Shown here in pieces: positions 10,189 to 21,928 of a DNA stretch of 64,000 nucleotides. Each line of letters opens with the position of its first letter. The first letter of the stretch is position 1. The DNA is from Pseudosulfitobacter sp. DSM 107133. Lineage in GTDB: Bacteria; Pseudomonadota; Alphaproteobacteria; Rhodobacterales; Rhodobacteraceae. Location of the stretch: assembly GCF_022788695.1 (NCBI RefSeq), contig NZ_CP085154.1, positions 2,170,001 to 2,234,000 on the forward strand, in the 5' to 3' direction. The notes under the pieces were generated by a model that saw only the letters and a list, made by a program, of their open reading frames with translations, had not been told where the DNA came from and made no database searches. Made by a program: the position numbers and the translations under genes.

Positions 10189-11271
10189 CTATTCTTCCTT
10201 TTTCATCTTTATTTGCTTGGCTGCGCGCGCCAGCGACAACCGGAACACCGTGCGCCCGGGCACCGAGGTGACCGAGATCGACCCGCCGTGGTCGGAAATG
10301 ATCTTGCTGACCAGCGCCAGCCCCAGACCGGTGCCGTTCTCGCGGCCCGACACAAACGGGTCGAACACATCGGCCTTGATCGCCTCGGGCAGGCCGGGGC
10401 CGTCGTCGATGATCTCGATCTGCAAGGGCAGCGAGCGACCCGTGCCATCGGCACGGCGCAGGCGGAACGAATGTTCAAAATAGCTGTGCAACCGGATCGT
10501 ACCGCCCTCCTTGCCCGCCGCTTCCGAGGCGTTCTTGAGCAGGTTCAGCACCACTTGCAGCAACTGGTCGGGATCACCCTGCGCCATCGGCAGCGAGGGG
10601 TCGTAATCCTCGATGATTTTCATGTTCGCGCCAAACCCCAGCAGTGCCGAACGCCGCGCCCGGTCCAGAACGTCGTGGATGTTCACCTCGCGGAAGTCGG
10701 GGGGCGACAGGTTGCCAAACTGTTCGACCTGTTCCAGCAGTTTGACGATGCGCCGGCTTTCCTCGACGATCAGATCGGTCAGCTCCAGATCGTCCTTGCT
10801 CAGGCTCATGCTCAGCAGCTGCGCGGCACCTGTGATGCCGGCCAGCGGGTTCTTGATCTCGTGGGCCAGCATTTCGGCCATGCCGATGGCGGATTTGGCC
10901 GCCGATTTCACGCTGTCGTGCTGGGTGATGCGCCCGGCCAGCTCACGCGGGCTGATCAGCATGATCATCTGCCCCGGCGCACCCTGAAGCGGTGCAATCT
11001 GAAGCGCGCATTGCAACGGCGCGCGCTGGCCGCCGCCCACGTCCACGTCGTTGACGAACAGCGGCGTTTCATAGGTGCGGGCGCGGGCAAAGGCCTCTTC
11101 CAGCGGCGAATCCACGTTGACCTGATCCCAGACCGGCACCCCGGCCACAGATTTGGCCGAAACGTTCAGGAACCCTTCGGCCGCGGCGTTGATTTCCAGA
11201 ATACGGTCGTCCGCATCAATCAACAGCGCCGGAACGGGCAGCGAGGCCCAGATATCTGCGGCAGGGCTCAT
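10189..11271 (-). CDS. ntrB: nitrogen regulation histidine kinase NtrB
   Basis: Soluble two-component kinase/phosphatase that controls NtrC, normally under PII proteins. An N-terminal PAS domain (~8-120) is followed by the H-box [21 protein letters not shown]-box [13 protein letters not shown], and G-boxes [10 protein letters not shown] and [12 protein letters not shown]. No membrane segment is seen. The 360-residue length is normal. Its ATG overlaps the dusB stop (ATGA), the nifR3-ntrB-ntrC order of Rhodobacter. Confidence 0.96.
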   Translation of the reverse strand: MSPAADIWASLPVPALLIDADDRILEINAAAEGFLNVSAKSVAGVPVWDQVNVDSPLEEAFARARTYETPLFVNDVDVGGGQRAPLQCALQIAPLQGAPGQMIMLISPRELAGRITQHDSVKSAAKSAIGMAEMLAHEIKNPLAGITGAAQLLSMSLSKDDLELTDLIVEESRRIVKLLEQVEQFGNLSPPDFREVNIHDVLDRARRSALLGFGANMKIIEDYDPSLPMAQGDPDQLLQVVLNLLKNASEAAGKEGGTIRLHSYFEHSFRLRRADGTGRSLPLQIEIIDDGPGLPEAIKADVFDPFVSGRENGTGLGLALVSKIISDHGGSISVTSVPGRTVFRLSLARAAKQIKMKKEE

Positions 11272-12254
11272 GCGGCCACCTCTCCGGTCCAGGGCGACAG
11301 CGCATCGGTCAACAGACGCATCGTCTCGTTGGGCGTTTTGGCCGTCAGCACAGCACGGCGCAGGTCGGGCGACGTGCCTGCCGTGTCCATGTACCAGCCC
11401 AGATGTTTGCGCGCCACGCGCAGGCCCAGAACCGCGCCGTAAAAGCGCAGCATTTCGGCATAATGCGCCAGGACCATCTCTGCAAAAGCCTCACCCGTGG
11501 GGACGTCCGGCGCAGGCGTGCCATACAGCGCATGGGCCACATCTGCCAGCAACCAAGGCCGCCCCTGTGCCCCACGCCCGATCATCACGCCATCGGCACC
11601 GGATTGCTCTAAAGCCTGACGCGCGCTGGCCACGTCGACGATGTCGCCATTGGCGATCACCGGAATGCTCACCGCATCCTTCACGCCCCGGATCGCCGCC
11701 CAATCGGCGCGGCCCTTGTAGAACTGGCAGCGGGTGCGCCCGTGAATGACGATCTGGCGGATACCCGCCGCCTCGGCCCGTGCGGCAATCTGCGGGGCGT
11801 TCAGCATGTCGTCGTCCCAGCCCAGCCGTGTTTTCAGCGTCACGGGGATGCTAACCGCATTCACCACCGCCTCGATCAGGGCCAGCGCATGATCCGGCGT
11901 CTTCATCAGCGCCGAGCCGGAATAGCCTTGGGTGACCTTCTTGGCGGGGCAGCCCATGTTGATGTCGACCACCGCAGCGCCCTGCCCTTCGACCATGCGC
12001 GCGGCCTCGGCCATGGGCGCGGCCTCGCGGCCTGCAAGCTGTACAGCGGTCCCCTGCTGGTCCAGACCCAGCTCGGCCTTTTCACGGGTGCCGGGGCGCG
12101 CGTTCAGCATATCGGTGCTGGCCACCATCTCGGACACCACCATGCCCGCGCCGAACCGTGCCACAAGCTGGCGATACGGAAGGTCGGTGATTCCGGCCAT
12201 CGGGGCCAGCATCACAGGGGCAATCATGGTCAATGGGTTATGGGGTTGGGGCAA
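11268..12254 (-). CDS. dusB: tRNA-dihydrouridine synthase DusB (NifR3)
   Basis: FMN enzyme that reduces uridine in tRNA. Family marks are [12 protein letters not shown] at the barrel start, the catalytic cysteine in [11 protein letters not shown], and [15 protein letters not shown]. Start is uncertain: ATG at 12227 leaves only six residues before LAPMAG, whereas TTG at 12254 has an AAGGA eight bases upstream and gives the ~15 residues seen in E. coli DusB, so TTG is preferred. It heads the ntr operon, as nifR3 does in Rhodobacter. Confidence 0.93.
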   Translation of the reverse strand: MPQPHNPLTMIAPVMLAPMAGITDLPYRQLVARFGAGMVVSEMVASTDMLNARPGTREKAELGLDQQGTAVQLAGREAAPMAEAARMVEGQGAAVVDINMGCPAKKVTQGYSGSALMKTPDHALALIEAVVNAVSIPVTLKTRLGWDDDMLNAPQIAARAEAAGIRQIVIHGRTRCQFYKGRADWAAIRGVKDAVSIPVIANGDIVDVASARQALEQSGADGVMIGRGAQGRPWLLADVAHALYGTPAPDVPTGEAFAEMVLAHYAEMLRFYGAVLGLRVARKHLGWYMDTAGTSPDLRRAVLTAKTPNETMRLLTDALSPWTGEVAA

Positions 12255-12411
12255 ATGCCTAATCCTTGTGCGTCTTTTCGGGTTAGCCGACCGGCTGGTC
12301 ATCCTCAATGCTGCATGACCGAATTACGCCCAGCCCGGCAGCAGTAGCCTAATAATTAAGCACAACAACAGGTGAATTGCCAGTCCGCGCCATTCCCCCT
12401 ACACATCAATC

Positions 12412-13107
12412 ATGACTTCAACACCCCGCGCCCCCTGCATGACCTGCGCCGCCATCATCGTGGCGGCAGGCCGCGGGCTGCGTGCCGGCGGGGATGTGGC
12501 CAAGCAATGGCAACCGCTGGAAGGGGCCCGCGTGATCGACCATACGCTGGCGGCTTTTCAAGACCACCCGCTCATTTCCCATGTGGTGCTGGTGCTGCAC
12601 GCCGATGACCTTGCAGCGGCCGCCTTTGACGATGTCACCTGCACCACGGGCGGTGCCGACCGTGCCGCATCGGTGCGCTCGGGGCTGGCGGCGCTGCCAG
12701 ATCCGGACATCACCCATGTGCTAATCCACGATGTCGCCCGTCCCTGCATCACCGCGCGCACCATCAGCGATGTGATTGCCGCGCTGGAACACGCCTCCGG
12801 CGCCGCCCCTGCCTTGCCCGTCACCGACGCGCTGTGGACCGGCGCAGATGGCCATGTAACCGGCACACAGGACCGCACCGGCCTGTTCCGTGCGCAAACC
12901 CCCCAAGGGTTCGAGCGTGCCGCCATCACCGCCGCCCACGCGGCCCATGCAGGCAACGCCGCCGACGATGTCGAGGTGGCGCGCGCCGCAGGGCTTGACG
13001 TGGCCATCGTCGCGGGGGACGAGGACAACCTGAAAATCACCCATCCGGCCGACTTTGACCGTGCCGCACGCATTTTAAGAGGACGCAATGGACATCAGAC
13101 TGGGTAA
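12412..13107 (+). CDS. ispD: 2-C-methyl-D-erythritol 4-phosphate cytidylyltransferase
   Basis: Third step of the MEP isoprenoid pathway (CTP + MEP to CDP-ME). The nucleotidyltransferase signature [20 protein letters not shown] is seen with the catalytic Arg and Lys; the usual Pro before that Lys is Ala here. HDVARPCI and [10 protein letters not shown] follow. The 231-residue protein ends inside ispF: the two frames overlap by 20 bases, so it is not fused to IspF although many alphaproteobacteria have a single IspDF polypeptide. Confidence 0.95.
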   Translation: MTSTPRAPCMTCAAIIVAAGRGLRAGGDVAKQWQPLEGARVIDHTLAAFQDHPLISHVVLVLHADDLAAAAFDDVTCTTGGADRAASVRSGLAALPDPDITHVLIHDVARPCITARTISDVIAALEHASGAAPALPVTDALWTGADGHVTGTQDRTGLFRAQTPQGFERAAITAAHAAHAGNAADDVEVARAAGLDVAIVAGDEDNLKITHPADFDRAARILRGRNGHQTG

Positions 13108-13567
13108 CGGCTTTGACGTACATGCCTTTGACGACGGCGATCATGTGACGCTGTGCGGGGTGCGCATTGCCCACGATCAGGGGTTGAAGGGCCATTCGGA
13201 TGCGGATGTTGCCATGCACGCCGTCACCGATGCGATCTACGGCGCGCTGGCGATGGGCGACATCGGCCAGCATTTCCCGCCCTCGGACCCGCAGTGGAAA
13301 GGGGCCGCCAGCCACATTTTCCTGACCCACGCGGTTGAACTGGCGCAAGAGCACGGTTTTGCCATCGGCAACATCGACTGCACGATCATCTGCGAGTTTC
13401 CAAAGATCGGCCCGCACAGCGACGCCATGCGCCACGAAATGGCACGGATTACCGGCGTCGAGCGCAGCCGCATCTCGGTCAAGGCGACCACATCGGAACG
13501 CCTGGGCTTTACCGGACGCGGTGAAGGCATCGCGTCGCTGGCAACCTGCACATTGGTGAAGACATGA
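13088..13567 (+). CDS. ispF: 2-C-methyl-D-erythritol 2,4-cyclodiphosphate synthase
   Basis: Fifth step of the MEP pathway, cyclising CDP-ME 2-phosphate. Metal ligands lie in GNGFDVHAF (Asp, His) and in [25 protein letters not shown] is the usual substrate loop. The 159-residue length is that of stand-alone IspF. The ATG at 13088 has AGAGGA four bases upstream, inside the ispD frame, so it can be translated independently. Its stop overlaps the pgpA start. Confidence 0.96.
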   Translation: MDIRLGNGFDVHAFDDGDHVTLCGVRIAHDQGLKGHSDADVAMHAVTDAIYGALAMGDIGQHFPPSDPQWKGAASHIFLTHAVELAQEHGFAIGNIDCTIICEFPKIGPHSDAMRHEMARITGVERSRISVKATTSERLGFTGRGEGIASLATCTLVKT

Positions 13568-14067
13568 CAGACAAACTCGCAAAGGCCATCGGCACCGTTC
13601 TGGGTGTCGGCTATATCCGCCCCGCCTCGGGCACCTGGGGGTCGCTGGTGGCGCTGCCCTGGGCGTGGCTGCTGCATGTGATCGGCGGCTGGCCGCTGTT
13701 GATGGCCGGGATCGTGGTGATCTTTGCCGCCGGATGGTGGGCCACGGGTGTGATGACCAAGGGCAAGACCGACCATGACCCCTCCGAGATTGTCGCGGAC
13801 GAGGTTGTCGGCCAGTGGATCGCCCTGCTGCCGCTGTCGATCGGTGCTGCGAACAACGGCGTGTCGATGCTGGCCATGTGGCCGGGCTGGGTCGCGGCAT
13901 TTGTGCTGTTCCGTCTGTTCGACATCTGGAAGCCGTGGCTGGTGGGCCGGGCCGACCGGCGCGGCGATCCGTTGGGTGTGATGCTGGACGACGTGATCGC
14001 GGGCATCTTTGCCGCCATCGGCGTGGTGCTGATGGCCGGGCTGGCGCATGGGGTGCTGATGCGATGA
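13564..14067 (+). CDS. pgpA: phosphatidylglycerophosphatase A
   Basis: Inner-membrane phosphatase that makes phosphatidylglycerol from PGP. Family marks are [10 protein letters not shown] near the N-terminus and [14 protein letters not shown] around residue 75, with RLFDIWKPW and [11 protein letters not shown] following. Several hydrophobic helices are seen over 167 residues. It is joined by ATGA overlaps to both ispF and the CinA-type gene, so these genes form one transcript. Confidence 0.94.
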   Translation: MTDKLAKAIGTVLGVGYIRPASGTWGSLVALPWAWLLHVIGGWPLLMAGIVVIFAAGWWATGVMTKGKTDHDPSEIVADEVVGQWIALLPLSIGAANNGVSMLAMWPGWVAAFVLFRLFDIWKPWLVGRADRRGDPLGVMLDDVIAGIFAAIGVVLMAGLAHGVLMR

Positions 14068-14537
14068 GCCTGCCTGTCAGCGTATTGGAAGCCGCCAAGG
14101 CGCGCGGCGTGATGATTGCCACCGCCGAAAGCTGCACAGGTGGCATGGTGGCCGCGGCCCTGACCGACATTCCCGGATCATCGGCGGTGGTCGACCGTGG
14201 CATGGTCACCTATACCAACGCCGCCAAGGTCGAGATGCTGGGCGTGTCGCCCGCAACACTGGACGCGTTCGGCGCCGTGTCAGAGGAAACCGCCGCCGAA
14301 ATGGCCACGGGCGCGCTGCGCCACAGTCACGCGCAGCTGGCCGTATCCATCACCGGAATCGCAGGCCCCGGCGGGTCCGACCACAAACCCGAGGGGCGCG
14401 TATGTTTCGCCGTCGCTGGCCCGCTGGGCGTGAAGTTACAAACAGTCGAATTCGGCGCGCAGGGCCGCGCAAATGTACGCGCAGCCGCCCGCGACCACGC
14501 CCTTGGCCTGCTGCTGGCAGCCCTCACGCGCCTCTAA
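14064..14537 (+). CDS. CinA C-terminal domain protein (nicotinamide-nucleotide amidase type)
   Basis: A stand-alone CinA/PncC domain of 157 residues. The signature ATAESCTGGMVAAALTDIPG is present at residues ~18-37, followed by YTNAAKVEMLGV and ITGIAGPGGSDHKPEGRV. In characterised members this domain deamidates NMN to nicotinate mononucleotide. The molybdopterin-binding N-terminal domain of full CinA is absent. The ATG at 14064 overlaps the pgpA stop. Confidence 0.92.
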   Translation: MSLPVSVLEAAKARGVMIATAESCTGGMVAAALTDIPGSSAVVDRGMVTYTNAAKVEMLGVSPATLDAFGAVSEETAAEMATGALRHSHAQLAVSITGIAGPGGSDHKPEGRVCFAVAGPLGVKLQTVEFGAQGRANVRAAARDHALGLLLAALTRL

Positions 14538-14706
14538 AGCGTGCCTTTCCAAGATGCGTAAAATAAGGGCATAGGTGCGCAATTTTCGCCCGAATTTTGT
14601 GCAATCGTAAAATCGCCCACTTTTTCATCGCCCTGATGCAATAACACGCTTTCCCTCTGCTGCCCGCCTTGGCACGTCCCCCGAAAGCAATCGGGAGGGG
14701 ACCCAA

Positions 14707-15888
14707 ATGAACGCCGCTGACACAGCATGGATCATCACCGCAACAGCCCTTGTGCTGTTCATGACATTGCCGGGGCTTGCCCTGTTTTACGGCGGCCTTG
14801 TGCGCGCCCGCAACGTGCTGAGCGTGTTCATGCACGTCTATGCCATCGCCTGTTTGATGAGCCTGCTGTGGTTCGTTGTCGGCTATTCCATCGCCTTTGG
14901 CGGCGGCGACAGCGGACTCTGGGGCGGATTGGACAAACTGCTGTTGCTGGGTGTCACCGCCGACAGCCTGACCGGCACCCTGCCCGAAGTGCTGTTCTTT
15001 GCCTTCCAGATGACATTTGCCATCATCACCCCCGCACTGATCGTCGGCGCTTATGTCGAACGCATCGGCTTTGGCTTTGTGCTGCTGTTCTCGGGGCTAT
15101 GGATGCTTCTGTGCTATGCGCCGGTTGTCCACTGGGTCTGGGGCGGCGGATTTCTGGCCGATGGCGGTATCTTTGGCGAGGTTGGCGTGCGCGACTTTGC
15201 CGGCGGCATCGTGGTGCATGAAACCGCAGGTCTGGCGGCGCTGATCCTCGCTGTCTTCCTGGGCAAGCGGCGCAACCACACCACCCCGCCGCACAATCCC
15301 GGCATGGTGATGATCGGGGCCGCGATGCTGTGGGTCGGCTGGTTCGGCTTCAATGGCGGCTCGCAACTGGCGGCAGACGGCGGGGCCGCGATGGCGCTGA
15401 CGGTCACCCATATCTCGGCGGCCACCGCATCGCTGACATGGGCGCTGTGGGAACGGTTGAAGTTCGGGAAATCGTCGCTCGTGGGCATCGTCACCGGGAC
15501 CATCGCAGGTCTTGCATCGATCACCCCCGCATCGGGTTTCGTGGGTCCGGTCGCGGCGCTGGTAATCGGCGCGGTCGCGGGCATCCTGTGTCAGGAAGCG
15601 GTCAACTTTATCCGCAACAAGGTCGTCATCGACGACACGCTTGACGTCTTTGCCGTGCACGGTGTCGGCGGTATCTTTGGCACCATCATGATCGCGGCCT
15701 TTGGCGCAGGCACATGGGCCGCGCAACTGGGATCGCTGGCGATTGTCGGGGTGTTCACCACGGTTGTCACTGTCATCCTGATCGTTGTTGTGCGCGCCAT
15801 CACCCCGCTGCGCGTGGACGCCGAAACCGAAACCAACGGGCTTGATCTGGCCGTGCACGGCGAACGTGCCTACGACATCACCAGCTGA
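14707..15888 (+). CDS. amtB: ammonium transporter AmtB
   Basis: Trimeric ammonium channel of the Amt/Mep/Rh family with 11 helices. The twin pore histidines are in DFAGGIVVHETAG and DVFAVHGVGG; the Phe gate residues are in FQMTFAIITPALI and GWFGFNGGS. At 393 residues it lacks an obvious cleaved signal peptide. A Shine-Dalgarno GGGAGGGG precedes the ATG. No glnK gene lies next to it, unlike the usual glnK-amtB pair. The 169-bp upstream region carries three TGCAAT-like boxes (14577, 14599, 14637) of unknown meaning; nearby NtrBC makes nitrogen control likely. Confidence 0.95.
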   Translation: MNAADTAWIITATALVLFMTLPGLALFYGGLVRARNVLSVFMHVYAIACLMSLLWFVVGYSIAFGGGDSGLWGGLDKLLLLGVTADSLTGTLPEVLFFAFQMTFAIITPALIVGAYVERIGFGFVLLFSGLWMLLCYAPVVHWVWGGGFLADGGIFGEVGVRDFAGGIVVHETAGLAALILAVFLGKRRNHTTPPHNPGMVMIGAAMLWVGWFGFNGGSQLAADGGAAMALTVTHISAATASLTWALWERLKFGKSSLVGIVTGTIAGLASITPASGFVGPVAALVIGAVAGILCQEAVNFIRNKVVIDDTLDVFAVHGVGGIFGTIMIAAFGAGTWAAQLGSLAIVGVFTTVVTVILIVVVRAITPLRVDAETETNGLDLAVHGERAYDITS

Positions 15889-15898
15889 CGCAAACGAA

Positions 15899-15922
15899 AA
15901 AGGCAGGCCCCAAAGCCCGCCT
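15899..15922 (-). terminator. hairpin terminator between amtB and the COQ10-like gene
   Basis: Arms GGCAGGC and GCCCGCC (one mismatch) around CCCAAA. An AAAAA run on the left makes a T-tail on the minus strand, so it serves the COQ10-like gene best; amtB may also use it. Confidence 0.55.
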
Positions 15923-15965
15923 TCATCTTGCCAGGAAAACTCCCCCCGGAGGGTCGCTTTGCAGT
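15918..15965. repeat. intergenic repeat, copy B (inverted, diverged)
   Basis: Read on the minus strand it contains GGAGTTTTCCTGGCAAGATG, which matches the tail of the copies at 4988 and 17269 with only a few changes. It lies between the amtB stop and the convergent gene. Confidence 0.6.
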
Positions 15966-15985
15966 AAAAGCGCGGCGGCCCGCCC

Positions 15986-16429
15986 CTATCCGTAAAGCTC
16001 GGCGGCCCGCCGTTCAAACGCCCGCACGATCCGTTGCATCGCTTCGTTGAACACGACCCCGATGATGCCCTGCAACACGCGGTTGCGGAATTCGAAGTCG
16101 ACGAAAAACGACACATCACAGCCGCCTTCTGCATCCGAAAACGCCCAGTTCGATTTCATGTAGCGGAACGGCCCGTCCAGATATTCGGTGTCGATCTTGC
16201 GTGCCGCAGGCCACAGCACCACGCGGCTGGTAAAGCGTTCGCGGAACACTTTGAAGCTGATCACCAGATCGGCCTCCATCACCGCATGATCGCCCTGTGG
16301 CGTCGTTGACTTGACGCGCGCGGCGGCGCACCACGGCAGGAACTGCGGGTAAGAGCCGACATCGGCCACCAGATCATACATCTGTTGGGCGGTATAGGGC
16401 AGGAAACGGGTTTCGGAATGTGTCGGCAT
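15986..16429 (-). CDS. COQ10/RatA-type START-domain protein
   Basis: Polyketide cyclase/START-like lipid-binding protein of 147 residues, related to Coq10 (ubiquinone-binding) and E. coli RatA. Typical marks are the N-terminal YTAQQMYDLVADVGSYPQFL and VVFNEAMQRIVRAFERRA at the end. ATG at 16429 (MPTHSETRF) is chosen over longer extensions because it matches the family start. In this family the role is ubiquinone handling in the membrane; the toxin name is probably misleading. It is divergent from hpt. Confidence 0.88.
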   Translation of the reverse strand: MPTHSETRFLPYTAQQMYDLVADVGSYPQFLPWCAAARVKSTTPQGDHAVMEADLVISFKVFRERFTSRVVLWPAARKIDTEYLDGPFRYMKSNWAFSDAEGGCDVSFFVDFEFRNRVLQGIIGVVFNEAMQRIVRAFERRAAELYG

Positions 16430-16499
16430 CACGCTATGAGTTATGGCAAGGGTTCCGGCCCATGTGTTACGAAACAGACCAGAGTTCAAGGGGAACGCC

Positions 16500-17036
16500 A
16501 TGCCGGACCGGCCTTATGTGATTGATCAGATGATTTCGGCCAAGATGATTGCCGCGCGGATCGAAGAGCTCTGCGCGGAAATTCAGGACGAATTTCGCGA
16601 CACCGACAAGCTGGTCGTCGTGGGCCTGTTGCGCGGCTCGTTTGTGTTCATTGCCGACCTTGTGCGCGAGCTGGACCTGCCCATCGAGGTCGATTTCCTT
16701 GAAGCGTCCTCATATGGCGATGCGATGGAATCCAGCCGCGAGGTGCGCATCCTCAAGGACCTGCGCGGCGCCATTGAAGGGCGCGACGTGCTGGTGGTCG
16801 AGGACATCGTCGACACCGGTCACACCCTGCACCATGTGGTCAACCTGCTGCGCTCGCGCGGGCCTGCGCGGCTGAAATCCATCGCCCTGCTGGACAAACC
16901 CGAGCGCCGCGAGATCGACATGAAAGCGGATTGGACCGGCTTTGAGATTCCCGACGAATTTGTCGTGGGCTATGGCATCGACTTTGCCCAACGCAACCGC
17001 AACCTGGGCTATATCGGCAAGGTGCGCTTTACATGA
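16500..17036 (+). CDS. hpt: hypoxanthine phosphoribosyltransferase
   Basis: Purine salvage enzyme that converts hypoxanthine or guanine plus PRPP to the nucleotide. The PRPP loop [14 protein letters not shown] is intact, with the flexible loop [10 protein letters not shown] and the C-terminal purine-binding region [13 protein letters not shown]. 178 residues is normal. ATG at 16500 is preceded by AAGGGGA. Its stop overlaps the ATG of a tiny membrane protein gene. Confidence 0.95.
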   Translation: MPDRPYVIDQMISAKMIAARIEELCAEIQDEFRDTDKLVVVGLLRGSFVFIADLVRELDLPIEVDFLEASSYGDAMESSREVRILKDLRGAIEGRDVLVVEDIVDTGHTLHHVVNLLRSRGPARLKSIALLDKPERREIDMKADWTGFEIPDEFVVGYGIDFAQRNRNLGYIGKVRFT

Positions 17037-17173
17037 ACCCGATCTGGTTCGTGCGCATGGCCCGTTGGGCGCGCAACCCGCCGTCATCGGCGCGGGTCCG
17101 GCTGGTCTTCGGGATCATCGCGGTGCTGCTGATGATCTGGGGCATCGAGAAAATGGGCTGGTGGCCCGACTAG
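17033..17173 (+). CDS. small membrane protein, 46 residues
   Basis: Its ATG overlaps the hpt stop (ATGA). The product has a basic N-terminal stretch ([17 protein letters not shown]) followed by one hydrophobic helix ([20 protein letters not shown]), so it is probably a single-pass inner-membrane protein with its N-terminus inside. No function is known to me. The tight translational coupling to hpt and the clear amphipathic/hydrophobic layout support a real gene. Confidence 0.75.
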   Translation: MNPIWFVRMARWARNPPSSARVRLVFGIIAVLLMIWGIEKMGWWPD

Positions 17174-17211
17174 GCCACAGCAACGCGCGCACGGCCCTGA
17201 CGCGGGGTCTT

Positions 17212-17280
17212 GGGGGCGCTGCCCGTCGTTCTTGATGAGCGGGAGCGCTGCCCAAGTTTCTTATGAGCGGGGGCGCTGCC
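17212..17280. repeat. imperfect tandem repeat, two and a half units
   Basis: Units of 28-29 bp begin GGGGGCGCTGCC, GGGAGCGCTGCC and GGGGGCGCTGCC at 17212, 17241 and 17269, separated by CTTGATGAGC- and CTTATGAGC-containing spacers. The last unit runs into repeat copy C, so the array looks like a partial duplication of the element's left arm. Confidence 0.8.
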
Positions 17281-17327
17281 CCCGACGCCTGCGCGTCTCC
17301 CCCGGAGTTTATCGGGCAAGATGAAGA
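17269..17327. repeat. intergenic repeat, copy C
   Basis: Same arms as copy A and the tail GGAGTTTATCGGGCAAGATG. It ends at the stop codon of the convergent DMT transporter gene. Confidence 0.75.
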
Positions 17328-18260
17328 TCAGGCCCCGACGCGGCGCAGCCCCGGAATGCCCCCAAGCGCCACCGCAAGACCGGTGGTCGCCAGCACAGCG
17401 CCCAGCCATTCGGGCGCCAAGGGCACTTCACCTGCCAGCGGAATGCCAAGGATCAGCGCGACCGCAGGCACCACCGCCGGAAACAAGGCCGCCGATCCCA
17501 CGCCCAGAATTTCGACCGAACGCGCGTAAAAGACCATCGCCAGAACGCCCGACATCACGCCGTGCACACAAATCAGCAACAGCAGCTTTTCCGTCGGCAA
17601 TGCCGCCAGACGCGCGAAAGTGCCAAACATCCAGACGCCCGGCAACACAACGACAGCCGACAGAACCGAAGCCGCCGCCGTGGCCGCGATGGCTCCCAGC
17701 TGCCAGATGCGCAGCAATATCGTGAAGATGGCCCAGCAGCTGCCCGCTGCAACGAACATCAGCTGGCCTTTCCACGCATCCGGGGCCGCAGCCGTGGTGC
17801 CGGTCAATGAAATCAATGCAATGCCGCCCAGCACCATGACAATGCCGGCGATGCGCGTCGCTTGAAGTTTTTCACCCAGAAACAGGATGGCTGCGCAAGT
17901 GCCGACCAATGCGGCGGTCGAGGGCTGTATAACCGCTCCGTGCGCCAAAGGCGCATAGTGGAAACCGCCCGCAGCAAACATCAGGAACAGCGGCCCGACA
18001 ATGATCGCAACCACAATGCCCCTGCCCCAGCCAACGCCACCCAGATTGCCAAGGCCCTTGCGCACCAGCCACGGCAACAGGATCACCCCCGCCATGCCAT
18101 AGCGCAAAACGATCACATCAATCGGCAATAACCCCGTCTGCGCCGCCTCGCGGGCATAGACGAAATACAGCGCCCACATCACCACCGCAGACAGGCCGAA
18201 CAGAACGCCGGTCAGGCGCGCGCGCGCCGCATAGCCTGCACCCGCTTTGACCTCAGCCAA
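17328..18260 (-). CDS. EamA/DMT-family transporter
   Basis: Ten-helix drug/metabolite exporter with two EamA repeats (~15-140 and ~165-300). Conserved-looking elements are [11 protein letters not shown] near the start, FGL near helix 1 and [20 protein letters not shown] closing the first repeat. The frame extends upstream into lipA; the most likely start is TTG at 18260, overlapping the lipA stop by eight bases, giving [19 protein letters not shown] at 18293 and GTG at 18281 are also open. Substrate unknown. Confidence 0.88.
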   Translation of the reverse strand: MAEVKAGAGYAARARLTGVLFGLSAVVMWALYFVYAREAAQTGLLPIDVIVLRYGMAGVILLPWLVRKGLGNLGGVGWGRGIVVAIIVGPLFLMFAAGGFHYAPLAHGAVIQPSTAALVGTCAAILFLGEKLQATRIAGIVMVLGGIALISLTGTTAAAPDAWKGQLMFVAAGSCWAIFTILLRIWQLGAIAATAAASVLSAVVVLPGVWMFGTFARLAALPTEKLLLLICVHGVMSGVLAMVFYARSVEILGVGSAALFPAVVPAVALILGIPLAGEVPLAPEWLGAVLATTGLAVALGGIPGLRRVGA

Positions 18261-19200
18261 ACTTGGCCAACCGCGCCGCACGCAACCGGGCAAAATCGTC
18301 GCCCGCGTGATAGGACGAGCGCGTCAGCGGTGTGGCCGAAACCATCAGGAAGCCCTTGCCGTAAGCCGCTTTTTCATAGGCGGCAAATTCGTCTGGATGC
18401 ACGAAACGGTCAACGCGGTGGTGTTTGGGCGTCGGTTGCAGGTACTGCCCGATGGTCAGAAAATCGATGTCGGCGGCGCGCATGTCTTCCATGACCTGCA
18501 TCACGGCCTGACGGTCCTCGCCCAGGCCCACCATGATGCCCGATTTGGTGAACATGGTCGGGTCCAGTTCCTTGACCCGCTGCAACAGACGCAACGAATG
18601 GAAATAGCGCGCACCGGGGCGCACCTCGGGGTAGAGACCCGGCACGGTTTCAAGGTTGTGGTTGAACACATCGGGGCGCGCCTCGACCACGACTTCCAAC
18701 ACTGACGGATCGCAGCGGATAAAGTCCGGCGTCAGGATCTCGATGGTGGTGTCGGGGCTGCGGTGGCGGATGGCGCGGATGGTCTGGGCAAAGTGATCTG
18801 CCCCGCCATCGGTCACGTCATCGCGGTCCACGCTGGTGATGACCACATGGTTCAGCCCCAGTTTCTCGACCGCATGGGCGACGCGGCCCGGCTCGAAGGC
18901 GTCCAGCGCCTCGGGCGGCTTGCCGGTGGCGATGTTGCAGAAGGTGCAGGCGCGGGTGCAGACCTCGCCCATGATCATCATGGTGGCATGCCCTTGCGAC
19001 CAGCATTCGCCCACGTTGGGGCAACCGGCCTCTTCGCAAACGGTGGTCAGGTTGTTGTCGCGCATGATCTTGCGCGTCTCGGCATAGCCCTTGCCGCCCG
19101 GCGCCTTGACACGGATCCAGTCGGGTTTCTTGGGCTGCGGGTTGTCGGGGCGACGCGCCTTTTCAGGGTGGCGTTGCTCGGGGATTTTGAGATCGCGCAT
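18253..19200 (-). CDS. lipA: lipoyl synthase
   Basis: Radical SAM enzyme that inserts two sulfurs into protein-bound octanoate. The auxiliary cluster motif [13 protein letters not shown] and the SAM cluster motif CTRACTFCN are both complete, and the C-terminal [10 protein letters not shown] carries the conserved RSSY serine. The 315-residue length is normal. A short 5' region follows with an A/T-rich stretch; no lipB is adjacent. The DMT gene begins within its last codons. Confidence 0.96.
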   Translation of the reverse strand: MRDLKIPEQRHPEKARRPDNPQPKKPDWIRVKAPGGKGYAETRKIMRDNNLTTVCEEAGCPNVGECWSQGHATMMIMGEVCTRACTFCNIATGKPPEALDAFEPGRVAHAVEKLGLNHVVITSVDRDDVTDGGADHFAQTIRAIRHRSPDTTIEILTPDFIRCDPSVLEVVVEARPDVFNHNLETVPGLYPEVRPGARYFHSLRLLQRVKELDPTMFTKSGIMVGLGEDRQAVMQVMEDMRAADIDFLTIGQYLQPTPKHHRVDRFVHPDEFAAYEKAAYGKGFLMVSATPLTRSSYHAGDDFARLRAARLAKFG

Positions 19201-19421
19201 CAGACATCGCTTTCGGCAGATGGTTTAACGTTGAACTGTCTATACCATATGCAATTGAAGAATGAACACCAGCCTGCGCATGACAGCTATGTTTGCGCGT
19301 AATCTGCACTATTTCTCCGATGCTGCGGTCAAATTTTCAAGCGTTTTCAATGCCTCTGAGGAAAACACGATTATTTTAGTGCGATATTCGAACTGGGGTA
19401 TTTCACCCCCGCGCCCGTTAG

Positions 19422-21681
<2,260 letters not shown>

Positions 21682-21698
21682 TCATTTCCACACAAAAC

Positions 21699-21737
21699 CA
21701 AGGGGCGTTCCGGTTTACTTCCGGGGCGCCCTTTTCT
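21699..21737 (+). terminator. rho-independent terminator of katG
   Basis: Arms AAGGGGCG and CGCCCTTT with a G-T pair, inner TCCGG/CCGG pairing, followed by TTTTCTTT. Confidence 0.75.
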
Positions 21738-21867
21738 TTGGACGCTCCGGCTTCATCTTGCAAAAGCGTTTCGGGAAAAGCCTGAATCACTTGTTCGCTG
21801 CCTTTGCCTTCGGCTCAAACGCGAAAAGTGCTGCCTTGTGGTTTTAGATTTTCCCAAAAAGCTATAG

Positions 21868-21912
21868 AAAACTCCGGGGGAGCGCCGCAAGGCGCGGGGG
21901 CTGGCCCCCGAC
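21868..21912. repeat. intergenic repeat, copy D (inverted)
   Basis: Reverse complement of copy A over about 31 bp (AAACTCCGGGGGAGCGCCGC continuing to the GGCGCGGGGG arm), between katG and the convergent DUF6456 gene. A fragment CTTCATCTTGC of the same family tail is at 21751. Confidence 0.75.
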
Positions 21913-21928
21913 AATCCACAGGCACAGA

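Noticed and set aside
8596..11442. A long open plus-strand frame opposite ntrB/ntrC/ntrY
   Set aside because: Low-complexity His/Gln/Arg-rich composition typical of antisense GC-rich frames; the minus-strand genes are clear families.
14664..14700. A sigma-54 promoter (TTGGCACG) before amtB
   Set aside because: The -12 half (GC ten bases after the GG) is absent and it lies too close to the start.
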